NCBI GenBank assembly: GCA_023388935.1
Contig: JAEWFG010000008.1
Coordinates: 49,822 to 113,821, forward strand
Direction of reading: 5' to 3'
Source: Pseudomonadota bacterium
GTDB taxonomy: Bacteria > Pseudomonadota > Alphaproteobacteria > Rhizobiales > Xanthobacteraceae
DNA length: 64,000 nt
The notes under the pieces were generated by a model that saw nothing but the letters and a program-made list of their open reading frames with translations, was not told the DNA's origin and made no database searches. Each line of letters begins with the position of its first letter. The first letter of the stretch is position 1. This document shows, piece by piece, positions 34,280 to 42,661 of the stretch. The position numbers and the translations under genes are program-made.

Positions 34280-35587
34280 ATGGTCCGCTTTGCGAGCAGG
34301 AAAGCCCGTCAGCATGCCGTTCTGGCGGAGGATTTCGAGCGCGAGCTGACACGGGAGGTGCTGCGCACCGAACTGATGCGGGTGAGGGCGCTGATCATGA
34401 CGGGATGTGTCATGGGCCTCTTCCTCACAGTGGTCTACCTGATCGACCCAGCCGTCGTGGATCGGGTCTGGCACGGGATTGGCGGGCTCGCCGAGATCTA
34501 CGGTCTTCTGATCGGATTTGTTCTGTTCGAGGTCTGGGTCCACGCCCAGATCAGGAAGAACCTCAAGCTCGGCCGTGACGTGCCGATGGTCCGCCGCTAT
34601 ATCGGGGCCTTCATCGAGACATCGCTACCCACGGTGATCCTCATCCTGCAGATTCGTGCCATGGGTGCGAGCCAGGCGCTCGGCTTCGCGGTGCCGTTGT
34701 TCTACTTCATTTTCATCATTCTCTCGACGTTGCGTCTCGATTTCCGGCTTTCCGCGTTCACCGGCTTCGTCGCCGCGGCCCAGCTGTTTGCCGTTGCGTT
34801 GATCTACGATCCCGCAAGTGGCGTTGGCGAGCCGCAGATCTACTTCCATGCGGTCCGCAGCATCATCATCCTGGTCTGCGGTGTGCTCGCGGGCGCCGTC
34901 GGTGCGCAGTTGCGGCGGCAATTCACCACGAGCATCGTAGCCGCCACCGCGCGTGACAGGGTGACGAACCTGTTCGGCCAGCACGTCTCCCCGCAGGTGG
35001 TGGAACGGCTGATGGCGGCGGGAACGAGCGCGGGCGGCGACGTCCGCCGCGTCGCCGTGATGTTCGTCGATTTCCGCGGCTTCACCGCCGGCGCGCAGTC
35101 GCGTACGCCGCAGGAGGTGGTCGATCGTCTCGACGGCGCCTTCGCCGTGCTGGTCGACATCCTCGACCGCCAGGGCGGCATCGTGAACAAGTTTCTCGGC
35201 GACGGCTTTCTCGCGCTGTTCGGCGCGCCGCTGGAGGCCTCCGACGCCGCGCACCGCGCGGTCGCCGCGGGGCGCGAGATGCTGACTGCGATGGACCGCA
35301 TCAACGCGCAGACGAGCTGGCCGCTCCGGATCGGCATCGGCATCCATTTCGGCGAGGTCGTCGCCGGCAACATCGGCTCGCCCCGGCGCAAGGAGTACAC
35401 AGTGATCGGCGACACCGTGAACTTCGCCTCGCGGCTGGAAGCACTGAACAAGGAGTTTGGCTCGCAACTCCTGATCTCCGCTGCCGTCCGCGAGGCGCTC
35501 GGCGAAGACGGCGACGATGCCGTCGCGCTCGGCGAGGTCGAGGTGCGCGGCTACGAGCAGAAGGTGGCGGTGTTTCAGCTCGGGTAG
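34280..35587 (+). CDS. Membrane class III adenylate/guanylate cyclase
   Basis: A 435-residue protein. Residues 38-210 hold about six membrane helices. A linker GQHVSPQVVERLM leads to a class III cyclase domain at about 250-425, with VMFVDFRGFTAGAQ (metal Asp), GDGFLALFGAPL, GIGIHFGEVVAGNIGS and DTVNFASRLEALNK. It should make cAMP in response to an input sensed by the membrane part. It is a stand-alone gene 30 bases after the exporter permease and may be read from the same transcript. Confidence 0.9.
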   Translation: MVRFASRKARQHAVLAEDFERELTREVLRTELMRVRALIMTGCVMGLFLTVVYLIDPAVVDRVWHGIGGLAEIYGLLIGFVLFEVWVHAQIRKNLKLGRDVPMVRRYIGAFIETSLPTVILILQIRAMGASQALGFAVPLFYFIFIILSTLRLDFRLSAFTGFVAAAQLFAVALIYDPASGVGEPQIYFHAVRSIIILVCGVLAGAVGAQLRRQFTTSIVAATARDRVTNLFGQHVSPQVVERLMAAGTSAGGDVRRVAVMFVDFRGFTAGAQSRTPQEVVDRLDGAFAVLVDILDRQGGIVNKFLGDGFLALFGAPLEASDAAHRAVAAGREMLTAMDRINAQTSWPLRIGIGIHFGEVVAGNIGSPRRKEYTVIGDTVNFASRLEALNKEFGSQLLISAAVREALGEDGDDAVALGEVEVRGYEQKVAVFQLG

Positions 35588-35773
35588 GAGGCAAGCCTTC
35601 CGGCAAAGCTCGGCTTCAGTGAAGGCGCGCGATGAAAATATCTGCCGCAGCTCTCCGCTTCCGCGATTGCTCCGATTGCACCGAATTTTGGGGCATGACG
35701 AGCGACATCGCAGGCTAGTAGACTGCCGCGCGATGCGGCCGGTCGTGGCCGCCATGCGTAGAGGAAACCAACG

Positions 35774-36688
35774 ATGCAGCGCCGCTACATCACCGTCGAC
35801 GTGTTCACCGACCGCGCCTTCGGCGGCAACCAGCTTGCCGTGGTGCTCGATGCCGGCGGGCTGTCCGCCGCGCAGATGCAGGCGATCGCGACCGAGTTCA
35901 ACTATTCCGAGACGACCTTCGTGCTGCCGCCGCGCGACAAGGCCAATGATGCCGAGGTGCGCATTTTTACGCCGGCCAGGGAGATTCCCTTTGCGGGTCA
36001 TCCCAATGTCGGCACCGCCTTCGTGCTGGCGACGATCGCGAAGGAGCCGAAGCCGCGTCTTCTGTTCGAGGAAAAGGCGGGGCTTGTGCCGGTCGATATC
36101 GTGAGAGAGCAGGGCCGCGTCGTCAGCACCGAACTCACCGCGCCGCAGCCCTTGGCGCGGCTGTCGCAATTGTCCGCCGCTGATGCTGCAAGCTGCATCT
36201 CGCTCAATGCAGAGGACATCAGGCTCGACCGTCACGCGCCGCAGGTCGTCGGCGTCGGAACGCCATTTCTGGTGATGGAGCTGCAGTCGCGCGATGCGCT
36301 GAAGTGGGCGAGGCCCGATGCGGCGGCCTTCGGCAAGGTATTTCCGCGCGACGGTGCGTTCGCGGCCTGGTTCTATACCCACGATGTGCCGGCAACGGAG
36401 GCGCCTTGCGAGATCCAGGCACGGATGTTCTTTCCCGGCGCCAGCGGCCTCGTCGAGGATCCCGCCACCGGCAGCGCGACGGTCGCCGCGGCCGCACTGT
36501 TCGCCGATCTCGATCCCATGCGTGACGGCGAATTGAAGCTCACGGTCGGTCAGGGCTTTGACATGGGCCGGCCGAGCATGCTCCTGACCCGCGTGCGCAA
36601 GCAGGATGGCAAGATCGTCTCCGCCCATGTCGGCGGGAGCTGCGTGCAGATGATGGAAGGGACGTTTAAGCTGGCGGGGGAGGGCTGA
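35774..36688 (+). CDS. PhzF-family isomerase
   Basis: A 304-residue protein with the PhzF fold repeated in two halves: TVDVFTDRAFGGNQLAVVLD, then the catalytic Glu E46 in NYSETTFV, IPFAGHPNVGTAF, and in the second half GASGLVEDPATGSATVAAAA. PhzF-like proteins isomerise or epimerise small acids; phenazine genes are absent, so the substrate here is unknown. Single gene. Confidence 0.9.
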   Translation: MQRRYITVDVFTDRAFGGNQLAVVLDAGGLSAAQMQAIATEFNYSETTFVLPPRDKANDAEVRIFTPAREIPFAGHPNVGTAFVLATIAKEPKPRLLFEEKAGLVPVDIVREQGRVVSTELTAPQPLARLSQLSAADAASCISLNAEDIRLDRHAPQVVGVGTPFLVMELQSRDALKWARPDAAAFGKVFPRDGAFAAWFYTHDVPATEAPCEIQARMFFPGASGLVEDPATGSATVAAAALFADLDPMRDGELKLTVGQGFDMGRPSMLLTRVRKQDGKIVSAHVGGSCVQMMEGTFKLAGEG

Positions 36689-36724
36689 ATCTTCTCCGTC
36701 GGTTGGGGCGAACTCTCTCCACCT

Positions 36725-36762
36725 GTCATTCCGGGCTCGCGCTACGCGCGCCCCGGAATGAC
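36725..36762. repeat. Single palindrome of the GTCATTCCGGG family
   Basis: A 38-base palindrome from GTCATTCCGGGCTCGCG to CGCGCCCCGGAATGAC with a 4-5 base loop. It equals one arm of the larger paired repeats at 22846-22948 and 62700-63116. It lies between two convergent genes and could act as a bidirectional transcript end. Confidence 0.75.
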
Positions 36763-36804
36763 AAGAGTTAGATTTGGGCCCGACTCGTGCTCCCGGACGC
36801 GAAG

Positions 36805-37266
36805 CTACACCAGCCGCCCCGCGAGGTTCTTCACCGCCACACCATCCCGCTCCTCGATGATCTCCGCGATCATCTGGCGATGGCAATGGGTGTGGTCGCG
36901 CTCGTAGCAGAGCAGGCACACCGGGCCGGCCTTCTTCACCAGCGCCGCGAGTTCGTCCATCTCTTCTCTGGCCTGCGGCGTCCTAAGGTGCTTCGCGTAG
37001 ATCTTCTCGAGCACCTCGTACCGGCCGCTGCGCGCGGCGAGGCGGCCTTCCTTCGGCGTGCCGAGCGCCGCAAGATGGACATAGGCGATGCCGCGCTCGT
37101 CGAGTCCTGCGGACAGCTGCTTCTTGGAAAAGCCGGGCCGGCGCGACGAGGTCACCGCGCGCACGTCGACCACGAGCTTGACGCCGGCCTGCTCCAATTC
37201 GTCCAGCACAGCCTTGGGCGGCGTCTGCTCATAACCGATGGTGAAGAGCTTTGTCGCCTTTGCCAC
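36805..37266 (-). CDS. DUF488 family protein
   Basis: A 153-residue protein with the DUF488 signatures LFTIGYEQTPPKAVLDEL, VVDVRAVTSSRRPGFSK, YVHLAALGTPKEGR and VCLLCYERDHTHCHRQMIAE. The Cys/His cluster in the last motif may bind metal. The GTG start has GAGGAT upstream. It follows the DUF72 gene after 9 bases on the same strand; the two families are often neighbours. Biochemical function not established. Confidence 0.9.
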   Translation of the reverse strand: MAKATKLFTIGYEQTPPKAVLDELEQAGVKLVVDVRAVTSSRRPGFSKKQLSAGLDERGIAYVHLAALGTPKEGRLAARSGRYEVLEKIYAKHLRTPQAREEMDELAALVKKAGPVCLLCYERDHTHCHRQMIAEIIEERDGVAVKNLAGRLV

Positions 37267-37275
37267 GAGCTATCC

Positions 37276-38112
37276 TCAGCTCACTCGCGCGATCAGTTCC
37301 ATGGCGCCGGCTGGCGCGCGCACCTTGCCCTCGTGGATCACGTAGGCGAATACGTCGCGCGGCTCTTTCTTCGGTTTTGCCTTGTCGACCTTCGGCAGGT
37401 CGTCCGGTTCACTTCCCTCAGCCCAGGCCTGAAACCGCTTGCTCCAGGCATCCAGCTCTTTCGGCGGATAGCAGGTCTTGATCTCGTCATTGCCTTTCTG
37501 CAGCCGGGCATAGACGAAGTCGCCGGCGACGTCGGCGATCGCCGGATATTTGCCGTGCTCGGCAAACACCACCGGCGTCTCGAACTCGCGGATCAGCGCG
37601 ACGAAGTCGGGCGTGCAAAAACTGTCGTGGCGGACTTCGACGACATGGCGCAGCGCGCGTCCCTCGAGCTTGCGTGGCAAGAGCTCCAGGAACTTGCCGA
37701 AATCGGCGCCGTCGAATTTCTTCGTCGGTGCGAATTGCCACAGCACGGGCCCGAGACGGTCGCCGAGCTCCAGCACGCCGGAATCATAGAACCGCTTGAT
37801 GGAATCGCCGGCCTCGGCGAGTACGCGGCGGTTGGTGGCGAAGCGCGGCCCCTTCACCGAAAACACGAAACCATCGGGCACTTCGCTCGCCCATTTGCGA
37901 AAACTCTCCGGCTTCTGCGAGCCGTAATAGGTGCCGTTGATCTCGATCGAGGTCAGCTTCGACGCCGCATAGGACAGCTCCTTCGCCTGAGTGAGCTTCT
38001 CGGGGTAGAACACGCCGCGCCAGGGCTCGAACGTCCAGCCGCCGATGCCGATGAAGATGTTGCCGGATTTTTTTGACGCGGTTTTTGCTTTGGCCACGGG
38101 AGGATCTCGCAT
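37276..38112 (-). CDS. DUF72 family TIM-barrel protein
   Basis: A 278-residue protein of the YecE/DUF72 family. It shows IFIGIGGWTFEPWRGVFYPE, the segment TSIEINGTYYGSQKPESFRKWASEVPDGFVFSVKGPRFATN as separate motifs, LGPVLWQFAP and a C-terminal DVFAYVIHEGKVRAP. The start may be the ATG at 38112 or the GTG at 38097; neither has a strong ribosome-binding site. It is first of a two-gene operon with DUF488. Function not established. Confidence 0.9.
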   Translation of the reverse strand: MRDPPVAKAKTASKKSGNIFIGIGGWTFEPWRGVFYPEKLTQAKELSYAASKLTSIEINGTYYGSQKPESFRKWASEVPDGFVFSVKGPRFATNRRVLAEAGDSIKRFYDSGVLELGDRLGPVLWQFAPTKKFDGADFGKFLELLPRKLEGRALRHVVEVRHDSFCTPDFVALIREFETPVVFAEHGKYPAIADVAGDFVYARLQKGNDEIKTCYPPKELDAWSKRFQAWAEGSEPDDLPKVDKAKPKKEPRDVFAYVIHEGKVRAPAGAMELIARVS

Positions 38113-38309
38113 CGACGGGGAGGGAGAGGTGTCATCCTAATCAAACCAGATGCGATTGGCCAGTTTTCTGACCTCGACGGGGCATTGTCGATGGCCGGCA
38201 ATCTGACAGAAAGATGCCTGCGCGGCCTCGGCTCGCTGTCCCCGGTTGGAGCGATAAGAACATAGGCGCCGGCTGAACAACCTCAGCTCGGCCTGGTCGC
38301 AGCCTGACG

Positions 38310-38642
38310 CTAGTTCGTTCCCTTCGTGCTGGCGAGATAGTCGACGATCGCGGGCACATCGCTTTCGTCGATGGGCGCCTTGTAGACCTTGATCATCTTC
38401 TGAACCTCGGACTCCCAGGTGGACTTGGAGAGAGCCGGCTGGTTCAGCACCATGTCTGCTGAGTGACAGGCTAGACAGTTGTTGTTGATGGCGTCCGCGC
38501 CGGAGCCGCCCGGGAAGAGCGCGTCACCTGATGGAAGCTCCACGGTCGTAGACGTGATCGCAGGAGCGGGTTGAACCCAGGCGGGCGTGGACGTCAGCAG
38601 GGCAGCGAACGAGGCGCCCAGAGCAACGATGGCGTGCCGCAT
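38310..38642 (-). CDS. sorB: c-type cytochrome, sulfite dehydrogenase subunit B
   Basis: A 110-residue protein with a Sec signal peptide (cut near PAWVQ) and one haem-binding motif, C56-LA-C59-H60, in INNNCLACHSADM. Length and the C-terminal DESDVPAIVDYLASTKG fit the SorB cytochrome that accepts electrons from SorA in the periplasm. It starts 10 bases after the sorA stop, so both are made from one transcript. Confidence 0.9.
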   Translation of the reverse strand: MRHAIVALGASFAALLTSTPAWVQPAPAITSTTVELPSGDALFPGGSGADAINNNCLACHSADMVLNQPALSKSTWESEVQKMIKVYKAPIDESDVPAIVDYLASTKGTN

Positions 38643-38652
38643 GAATTTGCTC

Positions 38653-39894
38653 CTAGATCGCGGTGATATGAGCCGTCTCGACGGCGTTGAGCATGAAGCC
38701 GCTGTTATTCCAGTTGGACACCGCGGGCTGAATGTCGCCGCTGAGATTCGTACAGCGGACCATCAGTGAATGCGGGCCCTTCAACAGCTGGGGGATGTTC
38801 ACTTGCCAGCCGCGAAAGCTGTACTTCCCGTGATCCTCGTCAAGTGTCGCGAGTTGCCAGGTCCGGCCGTCATCCATCGAAAGCTCGACCTTGGCGACGC
38901 CCGCGTCGCCTCCGAAAGCTATTCCGCGGATCGTCGTGTTGACGCCCGCTGGAAGCGACGCGCCTTCCGCAACATTCGTGAAGAAGGACCGCGGCACCAT
39001 CCGGCTGATCGGAACCATCTTTACCCCGGTCTGGCCCGGCGTGATGTTGGCGTGCGGCGTGTCCGGGATGGTGTAGGCGGTCGCCATCCAATAGTTGTCG
39101 TCCGCGCGATCGAGAACCTCGATGTCGCTAAGCATCTTGACCCAGTAGGTCGAGTACCATCCCGGCACGATCAGACGCAACGGAAAGCCGTTCAGCAGCG
39201 GCAATTGCTCACCGTTCATCGCGAAGGCGATCATGACTTCACCGTCGCGCGCATGATCGATGTCGAGCGACTTTCGGAAATCGGGTGCTTCGGGCACCAC
39301 GGGCTCGTCCAGTCCGTTGAAGCGGACCTGGAGCGCGCCTGACTGGACGCCTGCGCGATCGAGCACATCCTCGAGCAGGACTCCCGTCCATCGCGCATTG
39401 CCCATCGCGCCATGCGCCCACTGCGCGCCGGGGACGCGAGGTGAAAAGAAGCCCCGGGAATTGCCCGAACACTGGTTGACGGCGGCAAGCTCCACGCGAG
39501 GCATCTTGAGCAGATCGCCGATCGACAAGGAAAGTACTTGATTGACGTGGCCACGCACAGCGAGCCTGAAGGCGTCTGCATCAACCGACGTCGGGATCAC
39601 GGTCCAGTGCCAGCGCACATAGAACTGGTCGTTCGGCGTGAACACGCCGCGATCGAAAATCTCCATCGGGGTTTCCAGCAGCGGCGGTCGGGCGCGCTGC
39701 AGGATCATGGGCCCCTTCTGCGGGAAGTCATGCGTTACCGGCCGTTCTTGCGGGCCACTGGCGAACGGAAGACGCACCGATTGATCGGCCCAGGCCGATG
39801 AGCCGGCGAGCGCCATGCCGGCGACTCCGATCGTGCGGAGCACGGCGCGGCGAGATAGAGCTTGAGAACGTGTGTTGTTGCGATGTTGCGGCAT
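38653..39894 (-). CDS. sorA: Sulfite dehydrogenase molybdenum subunit
   Basis: A 413-residue sulfite oxidase-family enzyme with a Tat signal (SRRAVLRTIG, R15-R16), so it is exported folded. The Mo-ligating Cys is C142 in AVNQCSGNSRGFF, and the C-terminal Ig-like dimerisation domain is present. It oxidises sulfite to sulfate, passing electrons to SorB. AGGAG precedes the ATG at 39894. An upstream small secreted protein gene overlaps no coding sequence and may be in the same operon. Confidence 0.93.
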   Translation of the reverse strand: MPQHRNNTRSQALSRRAVLRTIGVAGMALAGSSAWADQSVRLPFASGPQERPVTHDFPQKGPMILQRARPPLLETPMEIFDRGVFTPNDQFYVRWHWTVIPTSVDADAFRLAVRGHVNQVLSLSIGDLLKMPRVELAAVNQCSGNSRGFFSPRVPGAQWAHGAMGNARWTGVLLEDVLDRAGVQSGALQVRFNGLDEPVVPEAPDFRKSLDIDHARDGEVMIAFAMNGEQLPLLNGFPLRLIVPGWYSTYWVKMLSDIEVLDRADDNYWMATAYTIPDTPHANITPGQTGVKMVPISRMVPRSFFTNVAEGASLPAGVNTTIRGIAFGGDAGVAKVELSMDDGRTWQLATLDEDHGKYSFRGWQVNIPQLLKGPHSLMVRCTNLSGDIQPAVSNWNNSGFMLNAVETAHITAI

Positions 39895-39939
39895 GGAAAG
39901 CTCCTGTCGAGCTGGGCGTGCGCATTTATGCAGGTTCAC

Positions 39940-40170
39940 TCATCCGAGGATCAGGTCTGCAAAGGGATCTTCGACGCGCTGCTGCGACGGCGCCTGGCGC
40001 TGGTAAAGCAGATGCCGGTTGGCAAGGCGGAAGCGCTCCTGCGAGTGAATGGTACTCCTGTCGCCCGAGGAATGCATCAGGCTGCTGGCATGCGCGAGTG
40101 GCGCACCGAGGGTCGATGCGGTGATGACAAGCAAGGCAATTGTGAGAGAAGCGCGGAGCGAACGGGTCAT
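39940..40170 (-). CDS. Small secreted protein upstream of sorA
   Basis: A 76-residue frame with a clean signal peptide (MTRSLRASLTIALLVITAST, cut near AHASS) and a mature part of about 50 residues rich in Arg, Gln and Ser, ending VEDPFADLILG. GGAG lies 8 bases before the ATG. It ends 45 bases before the sorA start on the same strand. No family recognised; the signal peptide and position make it likely to be real and possibly linked to sulfite oxidation. Confidence 0.55.
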   Translation of the reverse strand: MTRSLRASLTIALLVITASTLGAPLAHASSLMHSSGDRSTIHSQERFRLANRHLLYQRQAPSQQRVEDPFADLILG

Positions 40171-40280
40171 TGTCAATCTCCATCTCGATGTTCTGGCAAG
40201 CGGGATGTTCAATGTGCTTGCTGCTTCCCAAAAGGTAGACTGCGGTGTGGCTGCAATCCAACGAGATGATTAGATCGTTC

Positions 40281-40299
40281 TGATCGCCGGCCACGATCA
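40281..40299 (-). promoter_or_regulatory. Inverted repeat TGATCG-N7-CGATCA, possible LysR-type site
   Basis: A dyad of 6-base arms lies about 110 bases upstream of the small secreted protein/sorAB genes and just after the LysR gene. Its T-N11-A geometry is that of LysR-family targets. Confidence 0.35.
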
Positions 40300-40402
40300 A
40301 ATGCCCAGGGACTCCTCCGCGCGCCAGGAACGCCCCGGCATTACTGGCGAGGCGTCAGTTCGATCGTTGCAACAGAGATATCGCCTGCGGGCGCAGGCCT
40401 TC

Positions 40403-41293
40403 CTACGCAGCGGCGCCCGCCGCGATACTCGACATCAGCGCGGCCTCGGCCTTGCTCACGTGCCGCTCCTTGTGACGCAAAGCGTAGAACGAACGTTTCG
40501 CCATTTCGCCTTCCAGCTGAAACAGCCGCTTTGCCGCGATTCCCTTTTCGACCACCAGATCGGAGATGGCCGCGGCACAGCGGCCGGTCTCGACAGCCGT
40601 TCGAATTGCCTCGTTCGAAGCGAATTCGAGCTGCACCTTGAGGTCGGAAAGGCGCACTCCGCGCTTCTTCAGGGCCCGTTCGAACATGGCACGCGTTCCG
40701 GACCCCGGCTCGCGAAGAACCCATGGTGTCGCGGCGATCCAATTTGGAGGCAGCTTTCTCTGGTTCGCCAGAGGGTGTTGTGGGCCCACAACGGCGACCA
40801 GCGCATCGCCGTCGACGCGGCGGGCAGACAATGCGGCGTCGTCGATGTCGCCCTCGATGAAGCCGAGATCGGCCATGCCGTCCCGAACGTCGGCCGCGAC
40901 GTGTTCGGTATTGGCGATCTTCACGTCAAGTTCGATGCCGGGATAGGTCGCCTGGAAAGCCAGCAGCCTCGCAGGCAGCCAATAGCTGCCGACGGTCTGG
41001 CTGGCGGCGATCACAAGCCGTCCTGCCTTGAGCCCGGCGAAGTCCCGCAGAACCTGCTCTGCTGCATAGGCGCGTGCCAGCACGGCACGGGCTTCGCCGA
41101 GAAATGAGCGCCCCATATGCGTGAGAACGATGCCGCGACCCACCCGATCAAACAGTTTGACGCCGTAACGGCCTTCGAGCGCGGCGATTGCCGCGCTCGT
41201 GGCCGATTGTGTCAGATTCAACTCACGGGCGGCTCGTGTCACGTGCTGCTTGTCGGCGACCGCGGCGAAGATTCGGAGCTGTTCGAGCGTCAT
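40403..41293 (-). CDS. LysR-family regulator (CysB/YeiE-like)
   Basis: A 296-residue LysR protein. The N-terminal HTH is MTLEQLRIFAAVADKQHVTRAARELNLTQ with SATSAAIAALE as recognition helix. The substrate domain starts near residue 90 with GRLVIAASQTVGSYWLPARL. It is placed between the tail of a YeiH-type transporter gene and the sulfite dehydrogenase genes, all on one strand. That context suggests control of sulfite or sulfur metabolism. The inducer is not visible from sequence. Confidence 0.9.
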   Translation of the reverse strand: MTLEQLRIFAAVADKQHVTRAARELNLTQSATSAAIAALEGRYGVKLFDRVGRGIVLTHMGRSFLGEARAVLARAYAAEQVLRDFAGLKAGRLVIAASQTVGSYWLPARLLAFQATYPGIELDVKIANTEHVAADVRDGMADLGFIEGDIDDAALSARRVDGDALVAVVGPQHPLANQRKLPPNWIAATPWVLREPGSGTRAMFERALKKRGVRLSDLKVQLEFASNEAIRTAVETGRCAAAISDLVVEKGIAAKRLFQLEGEMAKRSFYALRHKERHVSKAEAALMSSIAAGAAA

Positions 41294-41295
41294 GG

Positions 41296-41574
41296 TCACC
41301 CCGCAAATTTGATGAGAGCCAGGCTGAAGGCTGCAATGAACAGGAAGGCAAGTGCACCCAATATAGCCGGACGCAGCCCCTGCGCGTGGAGTTTCGAGAC
41401 GTCGGTCTCAAGTCCCATGGCGGCGAGGGCGATCGTGAGCAGGAAGGTGGACAGGGCGACCATCGCGACTTCGCCGGCCTGCTGGCTGTTCTGAAAGGAG
41501 GCAGCGGCGACCTGCGCAATCTCGTGGATCGATGCCCCGCTCCAGAGTCCATAGGCCGACCGGGCTTGTCGGAA
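41296..41574 (-). pseudogene. 3' remnant of a YeiH-family (UPF0324) membrane protein gene
   Basis: About 90 C-terminal residues match the end of YeiH-type putative sulfate/sulfite exporters: AYGLWSGASIHEIAQ, a helix LSTFLLTIALAAMGLETDV and the last helix GALAFLFIAAFSLALIKFAG. A full gene would be about 1 kb, so roughly two thirds are missing, and the frame upstream of 41574 does not look homologous. The stop lies 2 bases before the LysR ATG. Confidence 0.7.
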
Positions 41575-41696
41575 AATGGGCTGGGCTTCAGGGAGCCTAC
41601 GCGGCGAGCCCATCTTCGAATGGCCACGGAAATGATTTGTCTTTTTTCGAAACTGCAAGAACTTTATTGTCGTCCGATCCGAAGAAGGAGAACAAG

Positions 41697-42062
41697 ATGC
41701 GGATGCTGATGGTGGGAGCGGCGCTCTTCGTGGTGACATCTGCTGCCCTAGCTGGCGATGACGATGCCAAGGGCGCGCAGAAGCTGGCCATGCAAGGCCG
41801 CGACGATTACTGGCATTGCCTGGCGCGGGAATATTCGCGCGATAGCAATCAGGGCCTGTCGGAACAGGATTTTGGCCGCTCGGTCGCCGGCGCCTGTCCG
41901 TCGGAGCGGCAATATTACAGGGTGGCGCTGCTCGACTACCTGACCATGCAGTATCCGAGCATCGATTCGGCTGCCCATCTCGCCACTGCGAACAGGGCGG
42001 TCGAGTCGGCGCAGAAGGACATCGTGACGGCCTTCGTCAAGCACAGGCCGCCAGCACAGTAG
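41697..42062 (+). CDS. Secreted hypothetical protein
   Basis: A 121-residue protein with a Sec signal peptide (MRMLMVGAALFVVTSAALAG) and a helical, charged mature part with two cysteines (HCLARE and GACPSE) that could form a disulfide. GAAGGAG lies 7 bases before the ATG. Stand-alone gene divergent from the YeiH remnant. No family recognised. Confidence 0.72.
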   Translation: MRMLMVGAALFVVTSAALAGDDDAKGAQKLAMQGRDDYWHCLAREYSRDSNQGLSEQDFGRSVAGACPSERQYYRVALLDYLTMQYPSIDSAAHLATANRAVESAQKDIVTAFVKHRPPAQ

Positions 42063-42142
42063 GCGAGTGGCGAATGGCCAATAGCGAATGGAGCAAGAAA
42101 TCCGGCCTTCCTCATTCGCTACTCGCCATTCGCTATTCGCCG
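42063..42142. repeat. Inverted repeat with reiterated GCGAATGG words
   Basis: GGCGAGTGGCGAATGG, then ATAGCGAATGG, is mirrored by CATTCGCTACTCGCC and ATTCGCTATTCGCC, so the segment can fold on itself. It begins directly at the stop of the secreted protein gene. Confidence 0.65.
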
Positions 42143-42217
42143 CTCCGCCGAGGGCCCTTCCGGCCGCGCGCTCATCCATGGTATCGTGGGGCGTATCTGG
42201 AACAGGGGTAGGCTTTC

Positions 42218-42421
42218 ATGTCGTCTGAGTCGGTGGGTGGCATTCTGGGCGCGATCGTCGCGGTGATCGTGCTCGTGGCTGCCGTCGTCTTCGGGCCCAT
42301 CGGCCAGTACGACAAGCCGCCCAAGCCGGCGAAGGTCGATCCTGCCCCTGCGGCGGCGCCCGCAGCCCCTGTTGCACCCGCGCCGCGCGGCCCGGTGATC
42401 AAGGAGGTCCCGAACGAGTGA
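42218..42421 (+). CDS. Small single-span membrane protein with Pro/Ala tail
   Basis: A 67-residue protein. A strongly hydrophobic span (GGILGAIVAVIVLVAAVVFG, residues 7-26) is followed by a Pro/Ala/Lys-rich tail ending RGPVIKEVPNE. Probably anchored in the inner membrane with the tail outside the bilayer. Unknown family; G/C third-position bias supports coding. Confidence 0.62.
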   Translation: MSSESVGGILGAIVAVIVLVAAVVFGPIGQYDKPPKPAKVDPAPAAAPAAPVAPAPRGPVIKEVPNE

Positions 42422-42443
42422 CCCCCGAAAAGGGGTGCTTTTG
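42421..42443 (+). terminator. Weak hairpin terminator
   Basis: ACCCC / GGGGT stem with a 6-base loop followed by GCTTTTG, overlapping the stop of the small membrane protein gene. Confidence 0.4.
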
Positions 42444-42661
42444 CCCATTGCAAAGCGGTTTTTCGTTCTTATTTAGGTTGTAACGGCGACGTTGAGCGAA
42501 AAACTCCGGCGCTGTAACGACCTTGGAATAGCTTGGGCCTGCGCCGGATGTACGCGCGGACCATCGTTCCGGGGTCGTTGGCATTTTAGAGCCCCTTTGG
42601 GCCACTTTCCCCCACAAGCCCGGCTTGGCAGCGCACGACGCGGCAGATATACGCTGACGTC

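Noticed and set aside
34625..36919. A 764-codon open frame on the reverse strand
   Set aside because: It lies antisense to the adenylate cyclase and PhzF genes, which have full domain motifs. Long antisense frames are a by-product of high G/C codon use here.
40230..40402. Possible coding frames between the small secreted protein and LysR genes
   Set aside because: Frames here either read through the LysR 3' end in antisense or lack third-position bias.
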